From Clostridiales bacterium UBA5888 (lineage in GTDB: Bacteria; Bacillota; Clostridia; Oscillospirales; Oscillospiraceae): a DNA stretch of 64,000 nucleotides. Made by a program: the position numbers and the translations under genes. Shown here one piece after another: positions 41,764 to 50,332 of this stretch. Numbering within the stretch: position 1 is the stretch's first letter; each line of letters begins with the position of its first letter. The stretch is taken from the NCBI GenBank assembly GCA_002431965.1, contig DJEW01000001.1, forward strand, positions 1-64,000, given 5' to 3'. Under the pieces are notes generated by a model, which ran no database searches, had not been told where the DNA came from, and was given only the letters and a program-made list of their open reading frames with translations.

Positions 41764-43173
41764 GTGGCAGACAAAAACGAAAACAAAATACTGGACTTCG
41801 ATACCATACAGGAGAAGCGCACGGACGAGCTGATGGAGCTGCTCGACAAGCGCGACATGAAGCAGCTTCAGCGGCGCATGGAGGAAATGAACGAATTCGA
41901 CGTTGCGGAATTCCTCTCGGAGCTTGACAGCAGCCGCATGCCGATGGTGTTCAGGCTGCTCTCAAAGGAGACCGCAGCGGAGGTTTTCGCCAACTTTGAC
42001 GCGCCCGAGCAGGAAGAGATCATCAACTCCATCACCGATTCCGAGCTTGCCGGGATCATGGACGAAATGTACGTTGACGACGCGGTGGACATGATGGAGG
42101 AGCTGCCTGCAAACGTCGTCAAGCGCGCAATGCGCACCGCGACCCCCGCCACGCGCAATCTGATCAACCAGTACCTCCGTTATCCCGACAACTCCGCAGG
42201 CAGCATAATGACGGCGGAATTCATCGATTTGAAAAAATACATGAGCGTGAAGGAATCGCTCGCGCGGATACGCCGCATCGGCGAGGACAAGGAAACGATC
42301 TACGTGTGCTTTGTCATCTCTGCCGACCGCAAGCTCGAGGGCATCGTCACGGTGAAGGATCTGCTGCTGGCAGACGACGACACCATCATTGAAGACCTCA
42401 TGGACAGAAACGTCATCTTCGCCTCGACGACGGAGGATCAGGAGAGCGTGTCGGAGAAATTCTCCGATTATGACCTGATGGCGCTTCCGGTCGTGGACAA
42501 GGAAGGGCGGCTCGTCGGCATCGTCACGGTTGACGACATCATCGACGTTATGGAGCAGGAGACGACCGAGGACTTTGAGATCATGGCCGGTATGACGCCG
42601 TCCGACAAGCCCTATTCGCGCACAAGCATTTTCGAGATGTGGAAAAACCGCATCCCATGGCTGATGTTCCTCATGCTCTCCGCGACGTTCACAAGCATGA
42701 TCCTAACGGATTTTGAGAACATACTCGCCGCGCAGGCGGGGCTCGTCGCGTTCATCCCGATGCTCATGGGCACGGGCGGCAACTCCGGCGCGCAGGCCTC
42801 CACCGCCGTCATTCGTTCGCTCTCTCTGGGCGATACCGAGCCGCGCGACGTGCTGCGCGTGATGTGGAAGGAATGGCGCGTGTCGCTCATCTGCGGGCTG
42901 ACGCTGGCAGTCGTGAACTTTGTGAAGATGCTGCTGGTTGACGGTCTTCTGCTGCAAAACGCAAATGTGACCGTCGCTGTCGCAGCAACCGTCAGTCTCT
43001 CCATCATCTTCATCGTTATGTTCGCCAAGGTCGTGGGCAGCGCTCTGCCCATAGCGGCGGAAAAGATAGGCGTTGACCCCGCCGTCATGTCAAATCCGCT
43101 GATCTCCACGCTGACTGACGCGGTGTCGCTGCTGATATATATTTACGTCGCCAAGCTCATGCTGCATATATAA
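41764..43173 (+). CDS. mgtE: MgtE-type magnesium transporter, 469 aa
   Basis: I choose GTG at 41764; ATG at 41728 lacks a ribosome site and GTG at 41755 is another option. Domain order: an N-terminal helical MgtE_N superhelix, a CBS pair (residues about 130-250) with VTVKDLL and VTVDDIIDVMEQE, then five membrane helices containing the MLMGTGGNSGAQ pore region. Gated magnesium channel in the membrane. The start is uncertain by about 12 codons. Confidence 0.85.
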   Translation: MADKNENKILDFDTIQEKRTDELMELLDKRDMKQLQRRMEEMNEFDVAEFLSELDSSRMPMVFRLLSKETAAEVFANFDAPEQEEIINSITDSELAGIMDEMYVDDAVDMMEELPANVVKRAMRTATPATRNLINQYLRYPDNSAGSIMTAEFIDLKKYMSVKESLARIRRIGEDKETIYVCFVISADRKLEGIVTVKDLLLADDDTIIEDLMDRNVIFASTTEDQESVSEKFSDYDLMALPVVDKEGRLVGIVTVDDIIDVMEQETTEDFEIMAGMTPSDKPYSRTSIFEMWKNRIPWLMFLMLSATFTSMILTDFENILAAQAGLVAFIPMLMGTGGNSGAQASTAVIRSLSLGDTEPRDVLRVMWKEWRVSLICGLTLAVVNFVKMLLVDGLLLQNANVTVAVAATVSLSIIFIVMFAKVVGSALPIAAEKIGVDPAVMSNPLISTLTDAVSLLIYIYVAKLMLHI

Positions 43174-43206
43174 TAATGCGGCAATTGCCTTACCCGGAGG
43201 ACCTAC

Positions 43207-44133
43207 ATGGATCTTATGAGCCTTATTTCCAAAATGATAACATTTATCGCGCTGATGCTGGTGGGCTATGTCGGCGCCCGGCGCAGGCTGTTCGACGGCG
43301 CTTTCGCCCGGTCGCTATCGCAGCTTGTGATGAACGTTTTTCTCACATGCACCGTCATCAATTCCGTTCTCTCCGAGCGTCCCGAGTTTTACGGCGGTCA
43401 GCTTCTGCACGTGCTGCTCATGCTGACGCTTGCTATGCTGATCACCTACTGCGGCGCGGCGGCGTGCACAAGGCTTTTTCGCATAAAGGGCGTCAACGCC
43501 CCGGTGTTTGAGCTTCTTGCCGGCGTGCCGAACAATATGTTTATCGGGCTTCCCCTTCTGCAGGGGCTTTACGGCACAACGGCGGTGCTCTACTGCGCGC
43601 TCAGCTGCATTCCGTTCAACGTGCTGTTTTACTCCTATGGCGTGTGGCGGCTCAAGAGCTGCAAGGAGCTTACCGGCGGCGGCATCCGTGTGCAGGATGT
43701 GCTGACGGTACCGTTTGCTGCCACGCTTGTCGCGCTCGTCATCTTTATTTTAGACATCAGCCTTCCAACGGTTCTGACCGATCTTATAAGCTCCGCCTCC
43801 GCTGCGACAATGCCCTTATCTATGATCGTCATCGGCGCAACGCTCGGCGGCATACCGCTGACGGAAGCATTCCGCGAAAAGCAGGTATACCTTCTCTGCG
43901 CACTGCGCCTTGCCGTGCTGCCCGCGATCGCGTGGCTCATTCTCGGCGCACTGACGCAGAACGCGCTGCTGCTCAAGACCTGCGTGATACTCGCGGCGTG
44001 CCCCAGCGCCGTCGTGGTGACGGTGCTGGCGCTGCAATATGACTACGACGCTTCGTTCTCCTCCAAGGGCATACTTGTCACAACGGTGCTGAGCATGATA
44101 ACGCTGCCTGTCTGGGCGCTCATCCTCGGCTGA
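43207..44133 (+). CDS. AEC-family permease, 308 aa
   Basis: Ten or so hydrophobic helices with the AEC pattern of two halves; GGAGG lies upstream. MVVTVLALQYDYD-like ending and NMFIGLPLLQGLYG in the first half are typical. Exporter or importer of organic acids or auxin-like compounds. Next to MgtE but separated by 33 bases. Confidence 0.8.
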   Translation: MDLMSLISKMITFIALMLVGYVGARRRLFDGAFARSLSQLVMNVFLTCTVINSVLSERPEFYGGQLLHVLLMLTLAMLITYCGAAACTRLFRIKGVNAPVFELLAGVPNNMFIGLPLLQGLYGTTAVLYCALSCIPFNVLFYSYGVWRLKSCKELTGGGIRVQDVLTVPFAATLVALVIFILDISLPTVLTDLISSASAATMPLSMIVIGATLGGIPLTEAFREKQVYLLCALRLAVLPAIAWLILGALTQNALLLKTCVILAACPSAVVVTVLALQYDYDASFSSKGILVTTVLSMITLPVWALILG

Positions 44134-44147
44134 GGGGGTGGAAGCAT

Positions 44148-44768
44148 ATGCATATTCCAAGCGGCGCGAGCCAGACGGTCGAGCTTCTGGGCTTTGACGA
44201 TGCGCTCGCCCTCTCCGGCAGATCCGGGGAGTACGACAGCAAGAAGTGGCTCTATGTGCCGGACTTCTATACTGAGTACCGTTATATACTCGGCACGCGC
44301 GGGGAAAACCCGCTCATCTGCATCGGCATCAACCCCTCCACCGCAGCGCCCGATGCTCTTGACAACACGCTCAAGTCCGTTGCGCGCATTGCCGCGGGCA
44401 ACGGATACGACAGCTGGATAATGTTCAACGTCTACGCCCAGCGCGCCACGCGCCCGGATGACATGGACGTCACGAAAAACGGGCGTCTGCACGCGGAGAA
44501 TATGCGTGCGTTTGAATACATACTCAGCGCCGTTTCCGCCGCAGGGTACTCCCCCGCTATCTGGGCGGCATGGGGAACGATAATCGAAAAGCGCGCCTAT
44601 CTGCCCGGCTGTGTGCGGGATATGGTCGCGCTGGGCAAAAAATACGGCGGGCACTGGCTTTGCGCCGGAAAATGCTCCGTCAAGGGGCACCCGCACCACC
44701 CGCTGTACCTGCGCAGGGATGAAAAGACAGCGGAATTTGATATTGAAAGGTATCTTGATTTGCTATGA
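44148..44768 (+). CDS. DUF1643-family protein, 206 aa
   Basis: Matches the DUF1643 pattern: GINPSTAAPDALDNTL followed by a WAAWGT segment and a GHPHHPLYL end. Soluble, unknown function. Stop and next start overlap (ATGA). Confidence 0.75.
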   Translation: MHIPSGASQTVELLGFDDALALSGRSGEYDSKKWLYVPDFYTEYRYILGTRGENPLICIGINPSTAAPDALDNTLKSVARIAAGNGYDSWIMFNVYAQRATRPDDMDVTKNGRLHAENMRAFEYILSAVSAAGYSPAIWAAWGTIIEKRAYLPGCVRDMVALGKKYGGHWLCAGKCSVKGHPHHPLYLRRDEKTAEFDIERYLDLL

Positions 44769-45583
44769 ACACTGTGAAAATCGCCGCGCTGCAGATAAGA
44801 ACGGAGCTGGATCAGGACGCGACCCTTGAGAAGGCCGGGCGCATGGTGCGCGAGGCGGCGCAAAACGGCGCGCAGATCGCCGTACTGCCGGAAATGTTCA
44901 ACTGTCCGTACTCCCGGCACTACTTCCGCCCAATCGCTCATCTCGGTCATGAAAAGACCGTCACCGCCATGTCCCGATGGGCGCGGGATAACTCCGTGCT
45001 GATTGTCGGCGGCTCTATCCCGGAGACCGACGGCGAAAATATATATAACACATGCTTCGTCTTTGACGAACAGGGGCGGCAGCTCGCGCGGCATCGCAAG
45101 GTGCATCTTTTCGATGTGGACATTCCCGGCATGCGCTTCAGCGAGTCTGCAACATTCACCCCTGGCAATGAGATAACGGTCTTCGACACGAAGTACGGCA
45201 AGATGGGGGCTGCTGTGTGCTTTGACGTGCGCTTTCCCGAGCTTTTCCGCGCCATGGCAGAGCGCGGGGCGCAGGTTGCCTTCCTGCCCGCGCAGTTCAA
45301 CACCGCCACAGGTCCCTCCCACTGGGAAATGTCGCTGCAATCGCGCGCTGTGGATAACGAATTCTTTGTCGTCGGCGCGTCTGCTGCGCGATACGAAGGC
45401 TTCGACTACGAGTGCTGGGGGCACTCCACGGTGTGCGACCCGTTCGGAACGGTGCTCGACACCTGCGATGAGCGCGAGCAGATACTGTATTCCACCATTG
45501 ATCTTGACCGTGTGGACGAGGTGCGCCGCCAGCTGCCGACGTTCCTTCACCTGCGGCGCGACGTATATGCGGTGGCGGAATGA
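44765..45583 (+). CDS. Carbon-nitrogen hydrolase (omega-amidase type), 272 aa
   Basis: Nitrilase fold with catalytic Glu in LPEMFNCPY, Lys in HRKVHLFD and Cys in CFDVRFPE. The closest family is omega-amidase/deaminated glutathione amidase. Cytosolic. Its start overlaps the DUF1643 stop, and its end overlaps the Nudix start (ATGA). Confidence 0.85.
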   Translation: MNTVKIAALQIRTELDQDATLEKAGRMVREAAQNGAQIAVLPEMFNCPYSRHYFRPIAHLGHEKTVTAMSRWARDNSVLIVGGSIPETDGENIYNTCFVFDEQGRQLARHRKVHLFDVDIPGMRFSESATFTPGNEITVFDTKYGKMGAAVCFDVRFPELFRAMAERGAQVAFLPAQFNTATGPSHWEMSLQSRAVDNEFFVVGASAARYEGFDYECWGHSTVCDPFGTVLDTCDEREQILYSTIDLDRVDEVRRQLPTFLHLRRDVYAVAE

Positions 45584-46188
45584 TAACAGACGATATTCTC
45601 GCCTACCGCCCCTGCTGCGAGCAGGAGACGCGCGACAAGGCTGTAATTCTGGATTTTCTCGCAAAAAATGACGACGCTTTTCTCCGCACCAATCTCATCG
45701 CGCATATGACAGCCTCCGCATGGGTCGTCGATGGCGAGCGTGAGCATGTGCTGATGGTGTATCACAACATATACGATTCCTGGTCATGGACGGGCGGTCA
45801 CGCCGACGGCGAGCGGGATCTTCTCTCCGTCGCGCTGCGCGAGGTGCGCGAGGAGACCGGAGTGCAGCATGTGCGCCCCGTGACGGAGGATATTTTCTCG
45901 CTCGAAGTGCTGACCGTTGACGGGCACGAAAAGCGCGGGGAATACGTTCCAAGTCATCTGCATTTGAACATCACCTACCTTCTTGAGGCGGACAGGCGAG
46001 ACACGCTGCACATATGCGCCTCGGAAAACAGCGGCGTGCGCTGGTTCACGCCGGAGGATGCTCTCAAAGCGTCGAGCGAGCCGTGGTTTGTCGAGCGGAT
46101 ATATAAAAAGCTCAATGCAAAGCTCTCGGCATATGTGAAGGATGAGAGCAATGATCATCATCTTCGCCGCGTTCATCTGCAGCTATAA
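45580..46188 (+). CDS. Nudix hydrolase, 202 aa
   Basis: The Nudix box is GGHADGERDLLSVALREVREETG, in which the family Glu residues fall in REVREETG. Hydrolyses a nucleoside-diphosphate-linked compound. Coupled to the amidase by a four-base overlap. Confidence 0.85.
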   Translation: MITDDILAYRPCCEQETRDKAVILDFLAKNDDAFLRTNLIAHMTASAWVVDGEREHVLMVYHNIYDSWSWTGGHADGERDLLSVALREVREETGVQHVRPVTEDIFSLEVLTVDGHEKRGEYVPSHLHLNITYLLEADRRDTLHICASENSGVRWFTPEDALKASSEPWFVERIYKKLNAKLSAYVKDESNDHHLRRVHLQL

Positions 46189-46274
46189 CTCTGCGCTCAC
46201 CGGGCGCATAAATGGCGTGATAATCGTCTGCCCCGCCAATCTCCGCCAGAGCTGACGAAAGGAGAAAATTGCAT

Positions 46275-46799
46275 ATGCAGAATATTCTTATTGTCGTTGA
46301 TATGCAGAACGACTTTATAACCGGTGCGCTCGGCACAAAGGAGGCGCAAGCCGTTGTTCCAAAAGTCGCCGAGAAGATACGCGGCTTTTCCGGGCGCGTC
46401 ATTTTCACGCGCGACACTCATTTTGAAAACTACCTCTCCACGCAGGAGGGGCGTATGCTGCCCGTGCCGCATTGCATAAAGGGCACGGACGGATGGCAGC
46501 TATGCCCGGAGATGCAGGCGCTGTGCACCGAGCCGCCAATTGACAAGCCCACTTTCGGCAGTTATACCCTCGGCGAGCTGCTGTCCGTGGCGAATGTGCG
46601 CGAGCCTGTCGGCAGCGTCACGCTCGTGGGGCTGTGCACGGACATATGCGTCATCTCCAACGCCCTGCTCATCAAGGCGTTTTTGCCAGAGGTCGAAGTG
46701 CATGTGGACGCAGCATGCTGCGCCGGCGTCACGCCGGAAAGCCACCGCACCGCCCTTGCCGCAATGAAACCCTGCCAGATAATTATCGATAATGAGTAA
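46275..46799 (+). CDS. Isochorismatase-fold cysteine hydrolase (nicotinamidase-like), 174 aa
   Basis: ATG at 46275 with AAAGGAG; the TTG at 46269 is too close to it. Asp in VVDMQNDF, and the catalytic Cys in GLCTDICVISNA. The family includes nicotinamidases. Probably acts on nicotinamide or a similar amide; not certain. Confidence 0.8.
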   Translation: MQNILIVVDMQNDFITGALGTKEAQAVVPKVAEKIRGFSGRVIFTRDTHFENYLSTQEGRMLPVPHCIKGTDGWQLCPEMQALCTEPPIDKPTFGSYTLGELLSVANVREPVGSVTLVGLCTDICVISNALLIKAFLPEVEVHVDAACCAGVTPESHRTALAAMKPCQIIIDNE

Positions 46800-46802
46800 A
46801 AT

Positions 46803-46848
46803 GGCACAGCTCCGTTTCCGCCCTGCGGCGAAAACGGAGCTGTGCCGA
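46803..46848 (-). terminator. Shared terminator of tmRNA and the hydrolase gene
   Basis: GGCACAGCTCCGTTT pairs with AAACGGAGCTGTGCC over a long stem. On the minus strand it is followed by ATTTTAC, beyond the tmRNA 3' end. Confidence 0.75.
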
Positions 46849-46860
46849 TTTATTATGGTG

Positions 46861-47210
46861 TGGTGGAGGCGAGGGGAGTTGAACCCCTGTCCGAAAGCGT
46901 TTTGACAGCAACTTCTCCGGGCGCAGACGGTTATTTGCATTCCCTTGCCCCGGCGCGAACCGTCACGCTCCGCGGCTTGGTAGCTTCATTATGCGTGGCG
47001 CGCTCAAAGCTTTGCGCGCTCACGTTCACCACTGATCGACGCCCCGTCCCGAGCCGTGGTACTCTCAGGCGGAACGCTCGCTAATTAAGCAGCGAGAAGA
47101 ACGGTATCGTTGTCGTTCTTTAATTTATAAGGTTTGCCCGTTTTATGGATGTCAGGCGCATCCGCCCGCTATTCCTGCCTCCGCACCCCCGTCGAAACCG
47201 TTACGCCCCC
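46861..47210 (-). ncRNA. ssrA: tmRNA
   Basis: The 5' end GGGGGCG pairs with the 3' strand CGCCTCC before an encoded ACCA end. The tRNA-like TTCGA-type arm is present near the 3' end. The tag reading frame gives NDNDTVLLAA and a stop, preceded by AAG, so the resume codon may be AAG (Lys). 350 bases. smpB lies upstream on the same strand. Confidence 0.95.
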
Positions 47211-47259
47211 ATGGGCAGACCTCATGAGCGAGGTCTGCGGAGTCTGAAATATAATATGC

Positions 47260-47778
47260 TTATGCCTTCTCAGGCTCGGGATACTCAACGCCAAATGTCT
47301 CTACCGTGATCTTCTTCATGACCTGCGGCGTTTTGGGGCGGTCGTTATAGTCCGTGCGTACCTCGCAGATACGGTCAACAGCCTCTATGCCCTCCGTCAC
47401 CTTGCCGAACGCCGCATACTGCCCGTCGAGATGAGGGGAGTTCTCGTGCATGATGAAAAACTGGCTGCCGGCAGAGTTTGGCGCCATGGTGCGCGCCATT
47501 GAGAGCACGCCGCGATCATGTTTAAGGTCGTTTTTGAAGCCGTTAGCAGTGAATTCGCCCTTGATGGAATACCCTGGACCGCCCATACCGCTGCCCTTGG
47601 GGTCGCCCCCCTGTATCATGAAGCCGGGAATAACGCGGTGGAAAATAAGCCCGTCATAAAAGCCCTTGTTGACAAGGGAAATAAAATTGTTGACGGTATT
47701 GGGTGCTGTCTCCGGATAAAGCTCCGCCTTTATGACGTCGCCATTTTCCAATTCAAACGTAACAACAGGATTGCTCAT
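47260..47778 (-). CDS. Cyclophilin-type peptidyl-prolyl isomerase, 172 aa
   Basis: Cyclophilin signatures FHRVIPGFMIQGGDP, GSQFFIM and YAAFGKV. Short cytosolic form. Start overlaps the SmpB stop. Confidence 0.9.
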   Translation of the reverse strand: MSNPVVTFELENGDVIKAELYPETAPNTVNNFISLVNKGFYDGLIFHRVIPGFMIQGGDPKGSGMGGPGYSIKGEFTANGFKNDLKHDRGVLSMARTMAPNSAGSQFFIMHENSPHLDGQYAAFGKVTEGIEAVDRICEVRTDYNDRPKTPQVMKKITVETFGVEYPEPEKA

Positions 47779-48251
47779 TGGTAATTCCTTTCTTTCATCA
47801 TTCTGTCTATATCGCGCTTCGACTGGCGTTCAGCCTCGCTGTCGCGCTTATCGTGAAGCTTCTTGCCCTTGCACAGCCCGAGCTCGACCTTGACACGGCT
47901 GTCCTTGAAGTACAGCGAGAGGGGGATGAGCGCGACGCCGTCCTGCATGACGCGGGAGTTGAGCTTTGTTATCTCGCGCTTGTGCATGAGCAGGCGGCGC
48001 GGACGCACCGGGTCGCGGTTGAAAATATTCCCCTGCTCATAAGGGGATATGTGCATGCCTCTGACAAAAAGCTCACCGTTTTTTACAGTGCAGAACGCAT
48101 CCTTGAGATTGACGTTGCCCGCGCGGATTGATTTGACCTCCGTCCCGGCAAGCTCAATGCCCGCCTCAAAGCGCTCCAGCACAAAGTACTCATGAAAAGC
48201 CTTGCGGTTGCTCGTTATCTCCTTTATGCCCTGCTGCTTCGGCACGTGCAT
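47775..48251 (-). CDS. smpB: tmRNA-binding protein SmpB, 158 aa
   Basis: Start at 48251 after GAGGAAGTGAG. SmpB signatures: NRKAFHEYFVLE, GTEVKSIRAGNV and the basic C-terminal tail. Partner of tmRNA in trans-translation; the gene precedes ssrA with only cyclophilin between. Confidence 0.95.
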   Translation of the reverse strand: MHVPKQQGIKEITSNRKAFHEYFVLERFEAGIELAGTEVKSIRAGNVNLKDAFCTVKNGELFVRGMHISPYEQGNIFNRDPVRPRRLLMHKREITKLNSRVMQDGVALIPLSLYFKDSRVKVELGLCKGKKLHDKRDSEAERQSKRDIDRMMKERNYQ

Positions 48252-48379
48252 CTCACTTCCTCTCATTCATACGGTATTTTACCACACGGCGCAGGAAAAT
48301 AAAAGCCTAAATTGTGAACATCCGCCGCGGATGCACGCACAGTTTGATTTGGGTTGAATTATATGAAGATTTGAGGTGA

Positions 48380-48710
48380 AACAAAATTGAAATGGTGATA
48401 ACGAAGGTGCTGCCGAAAAACAGCGTGCAGAGCGGCAAGCTGCCGCATGAGGTGCTTGAGGAGGTAATCGCCCAGCTCTGCGCAAATAACCCCGCCGATA
48501 TGTTTGTCACGATGTGGCTTGGCGTAGTTGAGATCTCCACGGGGCGGCTCATCTGCGCGAACGCGGGGCATGAATATCCGGCACAGCGGCAGTGCCGTGG
48601 GAGCGCTTCTGCCGGATCTAAAGGCGGATCTGGACGCATTCGTTGCAGGCGCGCCGCAGTTCGACGATATTACAATGCCGGCAATGCGCTACAACGGAGC
48701 GAAGAAGTAA
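48380..48710 (+). pseudogene. SpoIIE/PP2C-type phosphatase fragment
   Basis: From 48392 one frame encodes NNPADMFVTMWLGVVE and CANAGHEYPA, typical of the SpoIIE/RsbU phosphatase core. The end of the domain (DLKADLDAF, APQFDDITM) lies in another frame at about 48620-48690, and the residues between the two are missing. N-terminus, metal-binding middle and continuity are all lost. Confidence 0.65.
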
Positions 48711-48793
48711 ATATTACGGCACAAATGCAGGAGCGCCGTCCGATTGGGCGCGCTCCTGCGTTGACTATATTCGATTTTGGAATCTCGCTGAGT

Positions 48794-50332
48794 TCATCTC
48801 GACTCATGATATTCTTTTTCGGTGTTCACATTCCACACGGCGCTTTTGTCCGCGCAGCCAGTCTTGATGCACTTCACGGCTTCAAACGCTGTCATCATTG
48901 AATGGTCGAGGTTATTGTACCTGTGCTGTCCGTTGCGCCCAACGCAGAAAAGATTGTCTATCGTGTTCAGGTAGGCTATAAGCGTGTCGATCTCGGCATA
49001 GGTATCGAAATATGCCGGATACGCCTTTTTCACCTTTTCCATGTGGGTGTCCAGTACCTGCGAGCGTTCGGATATCAGCCCGATGCGAATCATCTCATCC
49101 ACACCGAGCTTGGCAAACTCATCTTCGCTCTGATTCCAGAAGGCGTCACCCTCGTTGCAGAAGTATTCCAGCCCTACCCATACGGTATTCTCCAGATCTT
49201 TCACGAGATACGGACTCCAGTTATTATATATCTGGAATCTGCCCATTTTCACGTTTCTGTCCTGAACATACACCCAGCAGTCTGGCACAATGCCGCCAAT
49301 CGTGGCAATGTTCGTCTTGTTTTCGAGTGCAAGCCCTTTGACAAGCACACCCAGCGTCATGTAGTCGCGGTATGGCAGCCCAGCCGCGATACGCGCCGCA
49401 TCTGCCGGGACATCGTTCATGCCTGCAATCAGATCCTTGAGCGGCATGGATGAAATGAAATAGTCTCCCTCAAAGGTATCACCATCAGCTGTGCTGACAG
49501 ACATTATCCTCGTGCCGTCCTTTTTCAGCGACACTACCTTGGCATTTTTCACTATCCTGCCGCCTAGCTTCTCTATCTCAGCCGCAGTCACATCCCACAG
49601 CTCTCCCGGACCCAGCTTCGGATACTTGAATTCTTCAATGAGCGAAGTGTTTACATCGCGGTTTTTTACGGCAAAAACCTTGCCGAAAACGTTCTTTATT
49701 ATTCCACCGATCGACAGCCCCTTTGTGCGCTGTGCGCCCCACGAGGCATCGATCTCGCTTGGATGCCGTCCCCACAGGTTCTCCGTGTAATACTCGAAGA
49801 ACATAGAATATAGCTGACGACCGAAGGAGTTAATATAGAAATTCTCCAAATTATCCTCCGGCAGCTTATGCAGCATTGCACCAAGGTATGACACACCGCA
49901 TTTCACCGTATTTGCAAAGCCCATGTTTTTGAACGTCTCCGGCTTGAGTGATATGGGATAATCATAGAATTTGCCGTCAAAGAATATGCGCGAGACTCTG
50001 TTTCGGTGCAGCATTACGCGATCCTCTTTCTCAGGATCGGGTCCGTCCGGGGAGAGGGCGACACTACGTGCAAGGGCTATGTCATCACAGGACGGAGAAC
50101 CTTGGAGCGGCAGCATTTTTTCCCACCATTCGTTGACCTCAGGTGCCTTGGAAAAGAATCTGTGCCCTCCCATATCCATGCGGTTGCCCTTATAGTTTAC
50201 CGTTTTTGAAATGCCGCCAAACACATCGCTTTCTTCCAGCAATGTGACATCAACATCTTCAACGCCCGTCAACAGCTCATACGCCGACGTAAGTCCGGCA
50301 GGTCCACCGCCTATCACGATTGCTTTTTTCAT
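48794..50332 (-). CDS. FAD-dependent oxidoreductase (UDP-galactopyranose mutase/amine-oxidase-like), 512 aa
   Basis: N-terminal Rossmann GGGPAGLTSAYELL, MGGHRFFSK and a C-terminal VGRNGQHRYNNLDHSM region. The layout fits the UDP-galactopyranose mutase-like and amine-oxidase-like flavoproteins. Its start overlaps the DUF6020-like gene, so it probably modifies a lipid-linked or surface sugar. Substrate unknown. Confidence 0.75.
   Translation of the reverse strand: MKKAIVIGGGPAGLTSAYELLTGVEDVDVTLLEESDVFGGISKTVNYKGNRMDMGGHRFFSKAPEVNEWWEKMLPLQGSPSCDDIALARSVALSPDGPDPEKEDRVMLHRNRVSRIFFDGKFYDYPISLKPETFKNMGFANTVKCGVSYLGAMLHKLPEDNLENFYINSFGRQLYSMFFEYYTENLWGRHPSEIDASWGAQRTKGLSIGGIIKNVFGKVFAVKNRDVNTSLIEEFKYPKLGPGELWDVTAAEIEKLGGRIVKNAKVVSLKKDGTRIMSVSTADGDTFEGDYFISSMPLKDLIAGMNDVPADAARIAAGLPYRDYMTLGVLVKGLALENKTNIATIGGIVPDCWVYVQDRNVKMGRFQIYNNWSPYLVKDLENTVWVGLEYFCNEGDAFWNQSEDEFAKLGVDEMIRIGLISERSQVLDTHMEKVKKAYPAYFDTYAEIDTLIAYLNTIDNLFCVGRNGQHRYNNLDHSMMTAFEAVKCIKTGCADKSAVWNVNTEKEYHESR

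Noticed and set aside
41450..41764. Magnesium M-box riboswitch upstream of mgtE
   Set aside because: I could not find the conserved M-box stems or core in the leader, which is only about 80 bases from the promoter.
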